NCBI RefSeq assembly: GCF_900113005.1
Contig: NZ_FONW01000014.1
Location: 1 to 64,000 of the forward strand
Reading direction: 5' to 3'
Length of the DNA stretch: 64,000 nt
Origin: Sunxiuqinia elliptica
Lineage (GTDB): Bacteria; Bacteroidota; Bacteroidia; Bacteroidales; Prolixibacteraceae
The notes under the pieces are model-generated. The model saw only the letters and a program-made list of their open reading frames with translations. It had not been told where the DNA came from and did no database searches. Below, one piece after another: positions 17,772-27,239 of this stretch; the first letter of the stretch is position 1, and each line of letters opens with the position of its first letter. Made by a program: the position numbers and the translations under genes.

Positions 17772-18742
17772 GGTGCTATTTTTTTGTTATCGTATTCAAG
17801 TGTAATTTTTGAACCAAAAGATTTATCGGCAAGTTTGGTGGCTTCGGTAATGACGCTTTTTTGTCCTCCATTTTCAATGAATTTTAGGCAGGCTCTAATT
17901 TTTGGGGCCATGCTGCCTTCACCAAAAGTACCAATATTTAAATAATGTAAGGTGTCGTTATAGTTTAAAAACTCTAACTTCTCTTGGGTTGGTAATCCAA
18001 AATCTTTAAAGATATAAGGCACATCAGTTAGAATATAAAATTCGTCGGCTCCGATGCTTGAGGCAAGAAGAGCTGAGGTCATGTCTTTATCAATAACGGC
18101 ATCTACTGTACGAACATTTTGCTCTCCATCTAAGTAAACCGGGATGCCACCACCTCCTGCTGTAATGACGATATTTCCCTCATTAACCATATTGGCGATA
18201 ATCTCTTGATTCAAGATATCAATGGGAGTGGGTGAGGGGACTACTCTACGAAAGGCTCCGGCATGTTTCGGACTTGGCTTAAACTGCCAACCTTTCAACT
18301 GGCTGAGTTGGTTGGCGTCAGTTTCGTTATAAATCTTTCCAATGCGTTTGGATGGATTTTGAAATGCTTCGTCATCTGGATCTACAGTAACCATGCTCAT
18401 GACAGAAATAATGTTTTTGTCTATTTTGTGTTTGTTGAGCACGTTGCGCATCATCCGTTCAATCATGTAGCCAATGCCTCCTTGCGAATCAGCTACGCAA
18501 ACGTCTAAAGGCATGGGGGCAATGTTATACATTGCTTCTCCCGCGTCGTTGCGCATCAGAATGTTTCCAACTTGAGGGCCATTACCATGGGTGATAACTA
18601 AATTGTAGCCCTCTCGGATAAGATGAACTAAGTTCTCGAGCGTTTCGGTCGTGTTGCGTTCCTGCTCTTCAATAGTTCCTACTTCATTGTCTCGCAATAG
18701 GGCATTGCCTCCCAGTGCGACGACTGCTAATTTACGAGTCAT
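17768..18742 (-). CDS. arcC: Carbamate kinase
   Basis: A 324-residue amino acid kinase family protein that makes ATP from carbamoyl phosphate and ADP. Characteristic segments are [10 protein letters not shown] at the N-terminus, [12 protein letters not shown], the [10 protein letters not shown] loop, [10 protein letters not shown] and the late [18 protein letters not shown]. It is first in a two-gene operon with the carbamoyltransferase, overlapping it by 4 bases, so the products act consecutively. A TAnnTTTG element lies 31 bases upstream. Confidence 0.95.
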   Translation of the reverse strand: MTRKLAVVALGGNALLRDNEVGTIEEQERNTTETLENLVHLIREGYNLVITHGNGPQVGNILMRNDAGEAMYNIAPMPLDVCVADSQGGIGYMIERMMRNVLNKHKIDKNIISVMSMVTVDPDDEAFQNPSKRIGKIYNETDANQLSQLKGWQFKPSPKHAGAFRRVVPSPTPIDILNQEIIANMVNEGNIVITAGGGGIPVYLDGEQNVRTVDAVIDKDMTSALLASSIGADEFYILTDVPYIFKDFGLPTQEKLEFLNYNDTLHYLNIGTFGEGSMAPKIRACLKFIENGGQKSVITEATKLADKSFGSKITLEYDNKKIAP

Positions 18743-18772
18743 ACTTTTTACGATTTAAATCAGCGAACCAAA

Positions 18773-18780
18773 CAAACATA
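18773..18780 (-). promoter_or_regulatory. TAnnTTTG promoter element of the arcC-arcB operon
   Basis: The minus strand reads TATGTTTG at 18780 down to 18773, 31 bases before the arcC ATG. Confidence 0.6.
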
Positions 18781-19069
18781 GAAAAATATGGTAAAAAATT
18801 GCATGATGGACGGGAATGTTTGAGGATTCTTAATCTGTTGTAAAACAGAAAGTTGTTGTCGTCTTTTAGATTGATGAAAATGGACTGAATCTGGTGACGA
18901 TTAACCCCGATTAAGCGATGCTTTAATTATGAATTCCTACTTGTGACTGTCGTTTTTTGTTAATATTCAGTGCGAATAAGGCTACGGAAGTCAAAAAGTT
19001 AAACGTAAAAAGCTATTTTTTTACCAATTTAAGCCTTTTGCAGGACACAATAAGCTGTTCAAATTTCGT
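18781..19069. other. Divergent intergenic region between arcC and ftsK
   Basis: About 290 bases with no supported gene; including both promoters the gap is about 360 bases. A small CTGTT-GTAA-AACAG hairpin near 18834-18847 was seen but no clear operator. Confidence 0.4.
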
Positions 19070-19077
19070 TAACTTTG
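19070..19077 (+). promoter_or_regulatory. TAnnTTTG promoter element of ftsK
   Basis: TAACTTTG is an exact -7 match. It overlaps the in-frame TTG at 19075, so translation must start at the later ATG at 19102. Confidence 0.68.
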
Positions 19078-19101
19078 CAGTCGAAATTTCAAAATTACCT
19101 C

Positions 19102-21525
19102 ATGGCTAAAAAGACCAAAAGAAAACAAACAACAAATAAAGCAAGCAAATTGACTGGTTTAAAATCCTTTTTGACAGGGGAAAAGTTTAAGTATACTGTT
19201 GGTTTATTCCTCCTGGTCTTTGGCCTTTACTTGTTGATTGCTTTCATTTCTTTTTTGTTTACCGGACATGCTGATCATAGTAAATTAGACTTGTCATGGC
19301 GAGAATTGCTTGCCAATACAGATATTAAAGTTCACAATAAGGCTGGAAAAACTGGAGCATACCTGGGAGAAGCCATTATTAATCGAGGATTTGGACTTGC
19401 TTCCTTCCTTTTGGTTTTTATGTTGGTGATTTCTGCATTTCAGTTTTTTAACCGTCCGTTGGTGAAATACTGGCGATCGATGGTGTTGGCTTTTGTAAGC
19501 ATGCTTTGGATCTCCTTGTTTTTGGGATTGGTGCTTATGAGTATTAATACCGAGAGCTTTTTATACTTGGGAGGAGAGAACGGATATTTTCTGGCAGTAT
19601 GGTTGAGCTCGTTGGTTGGCTATGTTGGCACGTTCTTCCTTTTAGTTTGCAGTTTATTCCTGATCATACTCTTTAGCTTTGACAATTTTATTCCTTGGTT
19701 GAAACAAGTTTTCAAGAAGAGAGAGACTGTTGTAGAGGAGGCGGTAGCTACAGGTGAAGCTAAAGTGCAAGCGGAAGTGGAGCCAGAGGAAAATATCTCG
19801 AAAGTGATTGACGAGAATGATACGATTGAGACGATTTTCGATCCGGATGAAGAACAACCTGTAGTGTTGGATAATTCACTAGACCGCGAAAAGATTCAGG
19901 AAAATGTTCGGGAACAATTGGCTGCGAAAGAAGTAGAGCCGGAAGAAGATAAAGAAGGCTTGGAGATGACGGTCGAAAAGGTGGAGGAAGAAACAAACGA
20001 AAATTATACCCAAGAGGCTACAGAGGACTATGATCCAACTCTGGATTTATCAAACTATCAATTTCCATCAGTCGATTTGTTGGATGATCACTCGTCAGGT
20101 AATGCTGAGGTTAGCAATGACGAGCTCATAACCAATAAGAACAAGATTGTCGAAACGCTCCGAAACTATAAAATTGAGATTACGAAAATTCGTGCAACCA
20201 TTGGGCCAACCATTACCTTGTATGAGATTGTTCCTGCTCCGGGAGTGCGAATTGCTAAGATTAAAAACCTGGAGGATGACATTGCCTTGAGTTTGGCAGC
20301 ATTAGGAATCCGGATTATTGCACCAATTCCAGGACGTGGAACAATTGGTATTGAAGTGCCAAATCAGCAGCCTGAAATCGTATCGATGCGCTCCATCATT
20401 TCTTCGAAGAAGTTTCAGGAAAGTACAGCTGAGCTTCCGGTTGTCCTAGGAAAGACGATTTCAAACGAAACCTTCCTGATTGACTTGGCTAAAATGCCCC
20501 ACATCTTGGTGGCAGGTGCCACAGGGCAAGGAAAGTCTGTAGGGTTGAATGCTATCATCACCTCGTTGCTGTATAAGAAACACCCATCGCAATTGAAATT
20601 TGTGTTGATTGATCCCAAAAAGGTGGAGATGAGTCTTTACTCGACTATTGAGAAGCACTTTTTGGCAAAGCTTCCGGATGACGAGGAGCCAATCATTACC
20701 GATATTCAGAAAGTGAAGTATACGCTGAATTCAGTCAATATTGAAATGGATACCCGTTATGATTTGCTGAAGAAGGCGCATGCACGTAATATTAAAGAGT
20801 ACAATAAGAAATTTATTAGTCGTCGCTTGAATCCAGAGAAAGGACACCGTTATTTACCCTATATCGTTGTGGTGATTGATGAGTTTGCTGATTTGATTAT
20901 GACCGCCGGCAAGGAAGTTGAGTTGCCAATTGCACGTATTGCACAGTTGGCTCGTGCCGTTGGAATTCATATGATTATTGCAACCCAGCGCCCGTCAACC
21001 AACATCATTACCGGGGTAATTAAAGCAAACTTCCCGAGCCGAATTGCTTTTAAAGTAGCTTCAATGATTGACTCTCGAACTATTTTGGATACGCCAGGGG
21101 CTAACCAATTAATTGGTAAAGGGGATATGTTGATTGCTACCGGAAGTCACATTACGCGTGTGCAGTGTGCTTTTGTTGACACACCTGAAGTTGAGCGGGT
21201 TTGTGAACACATTTCGGGGCAGCAGGGGTATCCTACCGCATTTTTATTGCCTGAGTATGTTGGCGAAGATGAAGGAGGAGCATTGGATACTGATTTGAGT
21301 AACCGCGACGAATTATTTAACGATGCAGCAAGAATAATTGTAGTTAACCAGATGGGGTCTACGTCCATGATTCAACGTAAATTCTCAATTGGATACAATC
21401 GAGCTGGACGAATTATGGACCAACTGGAGGCCGCAGGAATTGTTGGACCGAGCGAAGGAAGCAAGGCTCGGCAGGTTTTGGTACAAGATGAATACAGTTT
21501 GGAACAATTATTGAATGGCCTGTAA
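19102..21525 (+). CDS. ftsK: DNA translocase FtsK/SpoIIIE
   Basis: An 807-residue septal DNA pump that clears and aligns chromosome termini at division. Four to five N-terminal membrane segments (about residues 28-205) are followed by a short acidic linker and the motor. The Walker A motif is GATGQGKS with Lys478; Walker B is VVVIDEFADL. The C-terminal winged-helix gamma domain (STSMIQRKFSIGYNRAGRIM) reads KOPS-like polar sites. The start at 19102 is fixed by the promoter overlapping the earlier TTG. The LolA-like gene follows after 17 bases in the same operon, an order seen in other Bacteroidota. A XerD recombinase, FtsK's usual partner, is encoded 2.8 kb downstream. Confidence 0.97.
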   Translation: MAKKTKRKQTTNKASKLTGLKSFLTGEKFKYTVGLFLLVFGLYLLIAFISFLFTGHADHSKLDLSWRELLANTDIKVHNKAGKTGAYLGEAIINRGFGLASFLLVFMLVISAFQFFNRPLVKYWRSMVLAFVSMLWISLFLGLVLMSINTESFLYLGGENGYFLAVWLSSLVGYVGTFFLLVCSLFLIILFSFDNFIPWLKQVFKKRETVVEEAVATGEAKVQAEVEPEENISKVIDENDTIETIFDPDEEQPVVLDNSLDREKIQENVREQLAAKEVEPEEDKEGLEMTVEKVEEETNENYTQEATEDYDPTLDLSNYQFPSVDLLDDHSSGNAEVSNDELITNKNKIVETLRNYKIEITKIRATIGPTITLYEIVPAPGVRIAKIKNLEDDIALSLAALGIRIIAPIPGRGTIGIEVPNQQPEIVSMRSIISSKKFQESTAELPVVLGKTISNETFLIDLAKMPHILVAGATGQGKSVGLNAIITSLLYKKHPSQLKFVLIDPKKVEMSLYSTIEKHFLAKLPDDEEPIITDIQKVKYTLNSVNIEMDTRYDLLKKAHARNIKEYNKKFISRRLNPEKGHRYLPYIVVVIDEFADLIMTAGKEVELPIARIAQLARAVGIHMIIATQRPSTNIITGVIKANFPSRIAFKVASMIDSRTILDTPGANQLIGKGDMLIATGSHITRVQCAFVDTPEVERVCEHISGQQGYPTAFLLPEYVGEDEGGALDTDLSNRDELFNDAARIIVVNQMGSTSMIQRKFSIGYNRAGRIMDQLEAAGIVGPSEGSKARQVLVQDEYSLEQLLNGL

Positions 21526-21542
21526 AAAATTTAGAGAAAATA

Positions 21543-22193
21543 ATGAAGAGATTAGCAATTTTGATGACCGTAGTTTTTTGCTGGAGTTTATCGTTCGCCC
21601 AGCAAGATGAGAAAGCCAAAGGAATTTTGGAAAAAGTGACCGAAGCCACCAAGGGGTATTCCTCTATTCAAGCTTCGTTCAATTATGTGATGGAAAATAA
21701 GGAAGAAGGAATTTATGAAGAAAATAAAGGTGAGATCTTGTTGAAAGGAGATATGTTTCATTTAAACCTATCACAGCTAGGAATGGAGATCTTCAACAAC
21801 GGACAAACAGTCTGGACGTATATGAAAGACGCAGGCGAGGTGACCGTTGCTGAAGCTGATGATGAGATGAATGAAATGATGGACCCTTCAAAGCTGTTCA
21901 CCATTTATGAACAAGGGTTTTCATACCAATTTGTGGAAGAGAAGACCATCGATGGAGTTCCTGTTTATGTGATTGACTTATTCCCGGACAATGAGGAGAT
22001 TGAGTATTCCAAGATTCGTATTCAGGTTGAAAAGAAACGGATGCTTATTCACCGGGCCGAGATGGTTGGTAGGGAAGGAAACAACTACATTGTAGTGGTT
22101 GAAGAATTAAAAACAGATGTCCCGGCCAATGCCGAAAGTTTTAAGTTCGATTCAACGAAACATCCAGACATTGAGGTGATTGATTTGAGATAA
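21543..22193 (+). CDS. LolA-like outer membrane lipoprotein carrier
   Basis: A 216-residue exported protein with a signal peptide (to about residue 20, SLSFAQ) and a LolA/LolB-fold half-barrel. The N-terminal KAKGILEKVTEATKGYSSIQ segment and the pattern of beta strands around GEILLKGDMFHL and TVWTYMKDAGEVTV are typical. LolA carries lipoproteins through the periplasm to the outer membrane. It follows ftsK by 17 bases, so it is co-transcribed with it. The assignment rests on fold-level similarity and gene order, so true lipoprotein transport is likely but not certain. Confidence 0.85.
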   Translation: MKRLAILMTVVFCWSLSFAQQDEKAKGILEKVTEATKGYSSIQASFNYVMENKEEGIYEENKGEILLKGDMFHLNLSQLGMEIFNNGQTVWTYMKDAGEVTVAEADDEMNEMMDPSKLFTIYEQGFSYQFVEEKTIDGVPVYVIDLFPDNEEIEYSKIRIQVEKKRMLIHRAEMVGREGNNYIVVVEELKTDVPANAESFKFDSTKHPDIEVIDLR

Positions 22194-22224
22194 AAAAAAG
22201 GAGCTGAATTTCAGCTCCTTTTTT
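22192..22224. terminator. Bidirectional terminator between LolA-like and pyk genes
   Basis: GGAGCTGA (22200-22207) pairs with TCAGCTCC (22211-22218). A run of A before and T after extends the stem and serves both convergent genes. Confidence 0.88.
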
Positions 22225-22245
22225 GATTCTATAATAATTGTATGT

Positions 22246-23676
22246 TTATTCCTTTTCTTTGAAGGTTAAGCGCTCGACCGTTGAAATCTCCATGAAGGTT
22301 GAACCTCCGCCAATTCCAAAGCTTCCACCAACATAAGTTACCGTGTCGTTTATGCTCACTTTTCCTTGTCTTTCCAAGGTTTTCAATGAGGAACGAACGA
22401 TCTTGAATTTATTTTTCTTCGGTTCTATTAAGAAAGAACGTACACCGTAAGAAAGTGCTAAGCGACGAGCAACCGACATGTCGTAGCATGCAGCATAAAC
22501 TGGGTTTTTCCCACGGAAGGCTGCCAAATAACGAGCTGTTTTTCCCGTCAATGTGTTGGTTACAATTGCTTTTGTATTCAATTCCTCAGATGCCATGATG
22601 GCTGCTTCTGCCAGGTAAGCCACCACTTCGTTGTTTACTGCAGGAATTGTAATGTCATTTCGTTTGTCTTTGCTGCTTTCAACTTGCTTGGCAATGCGGC
22701 TCATGTATTCTACCGCTTCTACTGGATATTGTCCATAAGCAGTTTCTCCACTAAGCATTACCGCATCGGTTCTCGAAAAGATTGCGTTGGCCACATCACT
22801 CACTTCAGCACGGGTTGGGCGAGGGTTTTCAATCATGCTATGAAGCATTTGAGTTGCAATGATCACCGGCTTTTTACGCTGGACAGCCTTTTTGATTAGC
22901 TGGCGTTGGATTCCAGGAATTTTTTCCGCAGCAATTTCAATTCCAAGATCACCTCGGGCAACCATAATTCCATAAGCATGATCCAAAATCTCATCGATGT
23001 TGTTTACTCCATCCAGGTTCTCAATTTTGGCAATGATTTGAATTTTGCTGTCGTTTTGATCCAATTGTTCCCGCACCTTTAGAACATCCTCTTTGTTGCG
23101 AACAAAGGAGTGGGCAATAAAGTCCAAGTCATTTTTAGCAGCAAACTCAATAAATTCTTTGTCTCGTTCCGAGATTGAGGGAAGGTTAACACTGAACCCA
23201 GGGGTGTTTACACTTTTTCTGTTTTTGACTACTCCTTGGTTTTCAACCAAGCATAGTACGTAATCATCGTGTCTCTCTTGTACAGAAAGTTCTAGTTCGC
23301 CATCATCAATTAAGATGGTTCCGTCTGCAGGTATTTCGCGGTGGAATTCGCTGTAGGAAACCGAAAATGATTTTCTTCCTTTTTCGCTGGTGCGCAATAA
23401 ACCGGATACTTCAACCAATTCTCCTTGCGAAACTTCTAATGAGGCTTCAAGATTTGTGGTTCTGATTTCAGGGCCTTTGGTGTCAACCAAAATGGCAATG
23501 GAGTCAGATACCGAGCGTATATTTTTAACCATCATTAAAGCTGTCTCCTCAGTAATGTGGGCTGTGTTCAGCCTCGCAACATTCATCCCTGCTTGATATA
23601 AGGCTTTTATGAACTCGGGCTCGCACCTTTTATCGGATATCGTAGCGACAATTTTGGTATGTTTCATTTCTTTCAT
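22246..23676 (-). CDS. pyk: Pyruvate kinase
   Basis: A 476-residue glycolytic enzyme converting PEP and ADP to pyruvate and ATP. The N-terminal barrel begins KIVATISDKR; the B domain runs near 70-165; the substrate and Mg/K sites are in IIAKIENLDGVNN and MVARGDLGIE, and ATQMLHSMIENPRPTRAEVSDVAN is the family signature region. The C-terminal allosteric domain follows. An ATG 9 bases inside (23667) is an equally possible start. A TAnnTTTG element lies just upstream. It sits near pckA (3.2 kb away), which works at the same PEP node. Confidence 0.96.
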   Translation of the reverse strand: MKEMKHTKIVATISDKRCEPEFIKALYQAGMNVARLNTAHITEETALMMVKNIRSVSDSIAILVDTKGPEIRTTNLEASLEVSQGELVEVSGLLRTSEKGRKSFSVSYSEFHREIPADGTILIDDGELELSVQERHDDYVLCLVENQGVVKNRKSVNTPGFSVNLPSISERDKEFIEFAAKNDLDFIAHSFVRNKEDVLKVREQLDQNDSKIQIIAKIENLDGVNNIDEILDHAYGIMVARGDLGIEIAAEKIPGIQRQLIKKAVQRKKPVIIATQMLHSMIENPRPTRAEVSDVANAIFSRTDAVMLSGETAYGQYPVEAVEYMSRIAKQVESSKDKRNDITIPAVNNEVVAYLAEAAIMASEELNTKAIVTNTLTGKTARYLAAFRGKNPVYAACYDMSVARRLALSYGVRSFLIEPKKNKFKIVRSSLKTLERQGKVSINDTVTYVGGSFGIGGGSTFMEISTVERLTFKEKE

Positions 23677-23692
23677 TTAAAATTACGGCCGG

Positions 23693-23700
23693 CAAAATTA
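23693..23700 (-). promoter_or_regulatory. TAnnTTTG promoter element of pyk
   Basis: The minus strand reads TAATTTTG at 23700 down to 23693, 17 bases before the first pyk ATG and 26 before the second. The short leader slightly favours the second ATG. Confidence 0.58.
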
Positions 23701-23759
23701 GACTTTTTTATTACAGCTAGGTGAAAAGAACCTTTTGAATCCGTTAAATGATTCTAAAC

Positions 23760-24179
23760 TTAACTTTTGAGAAAGCTTTCAACCCCTAAACGATAGGAAT
23801 CGAGTCCAAATCCCATAATACTTCCTACGCAAACGGGACCAATAAGTGACTCATGTCTGAAATTTTCTCGGGTTAAAATGTTAGAAATATGAACTTCAAC
23901 GACTGGCGTATTGATGCCAGCGATTGCATCGCGCAAAGCAACGGAGGTGTGTGTATAGGCTCCTGCATTGATAATAATACCATCATAGGAAAAGCCGCAA
24001 GCATGAAGTTGGTTAATCAATTCGCCTTCTACATTCGATTGGAAATAGCTTAACTCAAGCTGAGGGTATTTCGCTTGAAGGTCTTTAAAGTAGCTTTCGA
24101 ATGGCTGATCTCCATAAATATTCTTTTCTCTGCGCCCTAAAAGATTCAAATTTGGGCCATTGATTAACAATATTTTCAT
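23760..24179 (-). CDS. aroQ: Type II 3-dehydroquinate dehydratase
   Basis: A 139-residue small dodecameric-type enzyme of the shikimate pathway (dehydroquinate to dehydroshikimate). Signature segments: ILLINGPNLNLLGRREKNIYG with the catalytic Tyr, IIINAGAYTHTSVALRDAI with the substrate-binding Asn and Thr/His residues, and EVHISNILTRENFRHES with the catalytic His. The length is normal for the family. It is divergent from xerD across about 160 bases, and no clear promoter element was found. Confidence 0.96.
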   Translation of the reverse strand: MKILLINGPNLNLLGRREKNIYGDQPFESYFKDLQAKYPQLELSYFQSNVEGELINQLHACGFSYDGIIINAGAYTHTSVALRDAIAGINTPVVEVHISNILTRENFRHESLIGPVCVGSIMGFGLDSYRLGVESFLKS

Positions 24180-24343
24180 TTTTATTGTACTTTTATTTTA
24201 AATTTTAGTAACTTTCGCTCATCGAACGACGTATTGATAATTATGTATTCTTGGGGAAGAAACTAATATCATTATTTTGTAAGAAAGATGCAGAACCAAA
24301 ATTACTAAAAATGATTTGAGAACAAATTTAAATGCTTTTAATT

Positions 24344-25243
24344 ATGAAATGGGAAGATAGCAAAAAAGGTTTTGAAAATTTCTTGAGACTCGAGAAATCC
24401 TTATCTCAAAATTCCATTGCTGCTTATGTGAACGATATCAATAAGTTGATGGTATTTTTGGAAGGGAATTTCAAGCGTCTGGCACCTGAAAAGGTAAAAT
24501 TGAATCACTTAAAAAGTTTTGTAGAGGATTTAAACAGTCGGGGCGTTTCTCCTCGTACACAAGCGCGCACAATTTCTGGTATCAAGTCCTTCTTTAAATA
24601 CTTGTTGATAGAAGGAAAGATTCAGGGTGATCCTACAACTTTGTTGGAATCTCCAAAAATTGGACGAAAACTTCCAGATGTGTTAACGATGGAAGAAATT
24701 GATACCATTATTGATGCTGTTGATTTGGAAAAACCAGAAGGACAGCGCAATAAAGCAATGTTGGAGACATTGTATAGCTGTGGGTTACGTGTTTCTGAGT
24801 TGGTAAATCTGAAGGTGACTAATTTATTCTTTGAGCAAGGCTTTATTAAAGTTGAAGGAAAAGCAGAAAAAGAACGTTTAGTTCCGGTTAGTGAAAAGGC
24901 GGTTGTTGAGATTAACAAGTATTTGAATGGCTACCGAAAAACGCTAAAAATTAGTCCGGAAGCTGAAAATGTTTTGTTCCTAAACCGTAGGGGTAAAAAA
25001 TTAAGCCGGGTGATGATTTTTACGATCATTAAAAACTTGGCTCAAAAAGTGGGAATGGATAAGAAAATCAGTCCTCATACGTTCCGTCACTCTTTTGCCA
25101 CACACCTGATTTCTGGTGGTGCTGACTTAAGAGCTGTTCAGGAAATGTTGGGACATGAGTCGATCTTGACGACTGAAATATACACTCATCTTGATCGTGA
25201 TTATTTGAAGTCGACAATTAGCCAATTTCACCCAAGATCGTAG
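24344..25243 (+). CDS. xerD: Site-specific tyrosine recombinase XerD
   Basis: A 299-residue recombinase resolving chromosome dimers at dif with XerC and FtsK. The N-terminal SAM-like core-binding domain spans 1-90. The catalytic domain shows the full set: Arg in SCGLRVSELVNLK, Lys in KVEGKAEKERLVP, His and Arg in HTFRHSFATHLI, His in LGHESILTTEIYTH, and the nucleophile Tyr in the last of these. The ATG at 24344 gives the usual length; an in-frame ATG at 24332 is the alternative. No inverted repeats or attachment site flank it, so it is the housekeeping enzyme rather than a mobile-element integrase. Confidence 0.93.
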   Translation: MKWEDSKKGFENFLRLEKSLSQNSIAAYVNDINKLMVFLEGNFKRLAPEKVKLNHLKSFVEDLNSRGVSPRTQARTISGIKSFFKYLLIEGKIQGDPTTLLESPKIGRKLPDVLTMEEIDTIIDAVDLEKPEGQRNKAMLETLYSCGLRVSELVNLKVTNLFFEQGFIKVEGKAEKERLVPVSEKAVVEINKYLNGYRKTLKISPEAENVLFLNRRGKKLSRVMIFTIIKNLAQKVGMDKKISPHTFRHSFATHLISGGADLRAVQEMLGHESILTTEIYTHLDRDYLKSTISQFHPRS

Positions 25244-25316
25244 GCGATTTTTATGGTTCTGTTTAATGATTTCTTAACATTTTAAGTTCGACCTTTATTT
25301 TAAACTATAGTATTGC

Positions 25317-25352
25317 AGGACAGCACATTGAAAGATGTGCTGTCCTTTTTTT
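25317..25352 (+). terminator. Intrinsic terminator after xerD
   Basis: AGGACAGCACA (25317-25327) and TGTGCTGTCCT (25336-25346) form a perfect 11-bp stem with an 8-base loop, followed by seven T. Confidence 0.9.
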
Positions 25353-25417
25353 GGTTAAGACATTGCTAAATAACCTTAATTTCAAATTACCTGCCGAAAG
25401 GGAACGGAAAAAAAAAT

Positions 25418-25425
25418 TATTTTTG
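25418..25425 (+). promoter_or_regulatory. TAnnTTTG promoter element of pckA
   Basis: TATTTTTG is an exact -7 match 54 bases before the pckA ATG, giving a leader of about 45-50 bases. Confidence 0.6.
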
Positions 25426-25479
25426 TGTGCCGAGAAAAAAATTGGTTTTGTTGGAATATTAATTTTTTAATTGTTGATT

Positions 25480-27081
25480 ATGAAAAATTTAGATTTATCA
25501 AAGTACGGCATTGTTGATGTAAAAGAAATCGTACATAACCCATCTTACGAACAGTTATTTGAAGAAGAAATGAGTCCAGAATTGGAAGGTTTCGAGAAAG
25601 GTCAATTAACTGAGTTAGATGCAGTCAATGTAATGACAGGTGTTTTTACAGGACGTTCTCCTAAGGACAAATACATTGTTAAAGACGATGTAACTAAAGA
25701 CACTATGTGGTGGACATCTCCAGAGTCACCTAACGATAACAAGCCAATTTCTCAGGAAGTTTGGAATGACTTGAAAGCAACAACTACAAAAGAACTTTCA
25801 GGTAAGCGTCTTTTCGTGATGGATACTTTCTGTGGTGCTAACGAAGATTCTCGTTTGAAAGTTCGTTTCATTATGGAAGTAGCTTGGCAAGCTCACTTTG
25901 TGAAAAACATGTTCCTTCGTCCAACTGAAGAAGAATTGGCAAACTATGGTGAGCCTGATTTCGTTGTAATGAATGGTTCTAAAACTACCAACCCAAAATG
26001 GGAAGAGCATGGATTGAACTCTGAAGTTTACACTGTTTTCAACTTGACTGAAAAAATGCAAGTGATCGGTGGATCATGGTATGGTGGTGAAATGAAAAAA
26101 GGTATGTTCGCAATGATGAACTACTATTTGCCACTAAGAGGAATGGCTTCAATGCACTGTTCTGCTAACGTAGGTAAAGAAGGTGATGTTGCTATTTTCT
26201 TCGGACTTTCAGGAACTGGAAAAACAACGCTTTCAACTGACTCAAGCCGCCAGCTAATTGGTGATGATGAGCACGGTTGGGATGATGAAGGTGTTTTCAA
26301 CTTCGAAGGTGGTTGCTACGCTAAAACAATCAACTTGGACAAAGACGCTGAGCCAGAAATTTTCGGAGCTATCAAGCGTAATGCTCTTTTGGAGAACGTA
26401 ACTGTTGACGAGAATGGTAAAATTGATTTCACTGACGGTTCTGTAACTCAGAACACTCGTGTATCATACCCAATTAACCACATCGAGAACATTGCAGTTC
26501 CTTCAAAAGCTGGTCACGCTAAAAAGGTTATTTTCCTTTCAGCTGATGCTTTTGGTGTATTGCCTCCAGTTTCAAAATTGACTCCAGAGCAAACCGAATA
26601 TCACTTCCTTTCAGGATTTACTGCAAAATTAGCTGGAACTGAGCGTGGCGTAACTGCTCCTCAGCCAACTTTCTCAGCATGTTTCGGAGCTGCTTTCTTG
26701 ACACTTCACCCAACAAAGTACGGTGCTGAGTTAGTGAAGAAAATGGAAGAGCACGGAGCTGAGGCTTACTTGGTAAACACTGGATGGAACGGTTCTGGAA
26801 AACGTATCTCAATTAAAGATACTCGTGGTATCATCAACGCAATTTTGGATGGTTCAATTGAAAAAGCAGAAACTAAAACAGTTCCTGTATTCAACTTGGA
26901 AGTTCCTACTGCATTGCCAGGAGTTGATTCTAACATTCTTGATCCACGTGATACATACGCTGATGTTAAAGAATGGGAAGAAAAAGCTCAGGATTTGGGT
27001 AGCCGCTTCATCAAAAACTTCGAGAAATATACTGATAACGAAGAAGGTAAAGCATTGGTTGCTGCTGGTCCTCAGTTGTAA
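25480..27081 (+). CDS. pckA: Phosphoenolpyruvate carboxykinase (ATP)
   Basis: A 533-residue enzyme linking oxaloacetate and PEP with ATP/ADP. In fermenting Bacteroidota it commonly runs toward oxaloacetate for succinate/propionate formation and ATP gain. Signatures are the kinase-1a loop [12 protein letters not shown], the metal and oxaloacetate sites around [10 protein letters not shown] and NFEGGCYAK, and the Arg-rich [16 protein letters not shown]. The ATG at 25480 replaces a TTG 9 bases earlier. Codon use is strikingly biased (GGT, GCT, AAC, TTC), unlike neighbours, as expected for a very highly expressed gene. It has its own promoter and terminator. Confidence 0.97.
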   Translation: MKNLDLSKYGIVDVKEIVHNPSYEQLFEEEMSPELEGFEKGQLTELDAVNVMTGVFTGRSPKDKYIVKDDVTKDTMWWTSPESPNDNKPISQEVWNDLKATTTKELSGKRLFVMDTFCGANEDSRLKVRFIMEVAWQAHFVKNMFLRPTEEELANYGEPDFVVMNGSKTTNPKWEEHGLNSEVYTVFNLTEKMQVIGGSWYGGEMKKGMFAMMNYYLPLRGMASMHCSANVGKEGDVAIFFGLSGTGKTTLSTDSSRQLIGDDEHGWDDEGVFNFEGGCYAKTINLDKDAEPEIFGAIKRNALLENVTVDENGKIDFTDGSVTQNTRVSYPINHIENIAVPSKAGHAKKVIFLSADAFGVLPPVSKLTPEQTEYHFLSGFTAKLAGTERGVTAPQPTFSACFGAAFLTLHPTKYGAELVKKMEEHGAEAYLVNTGWNGSGKRISIKDTRGIINAILDGSIEKAETKTVPVFNLEVPTALPGVDSNILDPRDTYADVKEWEEKAQDLGSRFIKNFEKYTDNEEGKALVAAGPQL

Positions 27082-27130
27082 TAAACAATCGAATAAAGAA
27101 AGTAGCGTTTGCTGCTCTTTAATCATATTT

Positions 27131-27161
27131 AAGCCGGAGAATATTTTCTCCGGCTTTTTTA
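27131..27161 (+). terminator. Intrinsic terminator after pckA
   Basis: AAGCCGGAGAA (27131-27141) and TTCTCCGGCTT (27146-27156) form a perfect 11-bp stem with a TATT loop and a T run. Confidence 0.92.
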
Positions 27162-27189
27162 TGCTTGCTAATATCGAATATTGAAAGCA

Positions 27190-27220
27190 TAAAAGAGGTC
27201 GCCCTACTGACGACCTCTGA
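27190..27220 (-). terminator. Terminator of the ECF-sigma/adhesin-like operon
   Basis: Read on the minus strand, AGAGGTCG and CGACCTCT (27218-27211 and 27201-27194) form an 8-bp stem followed by TTTT, just after the stop of the last gene of the operon. Confidence 0.72.
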
Positions 27221-27239
27221 CTGATTTGGGTAAAACAGA

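Noticed and set aside
24344-25243. xerD as the integrase of a mobile island
   Set aside because: Length and motifs are those of the chromosomal XerD; no direct repeats, tRNA gene or phage genes flank it.
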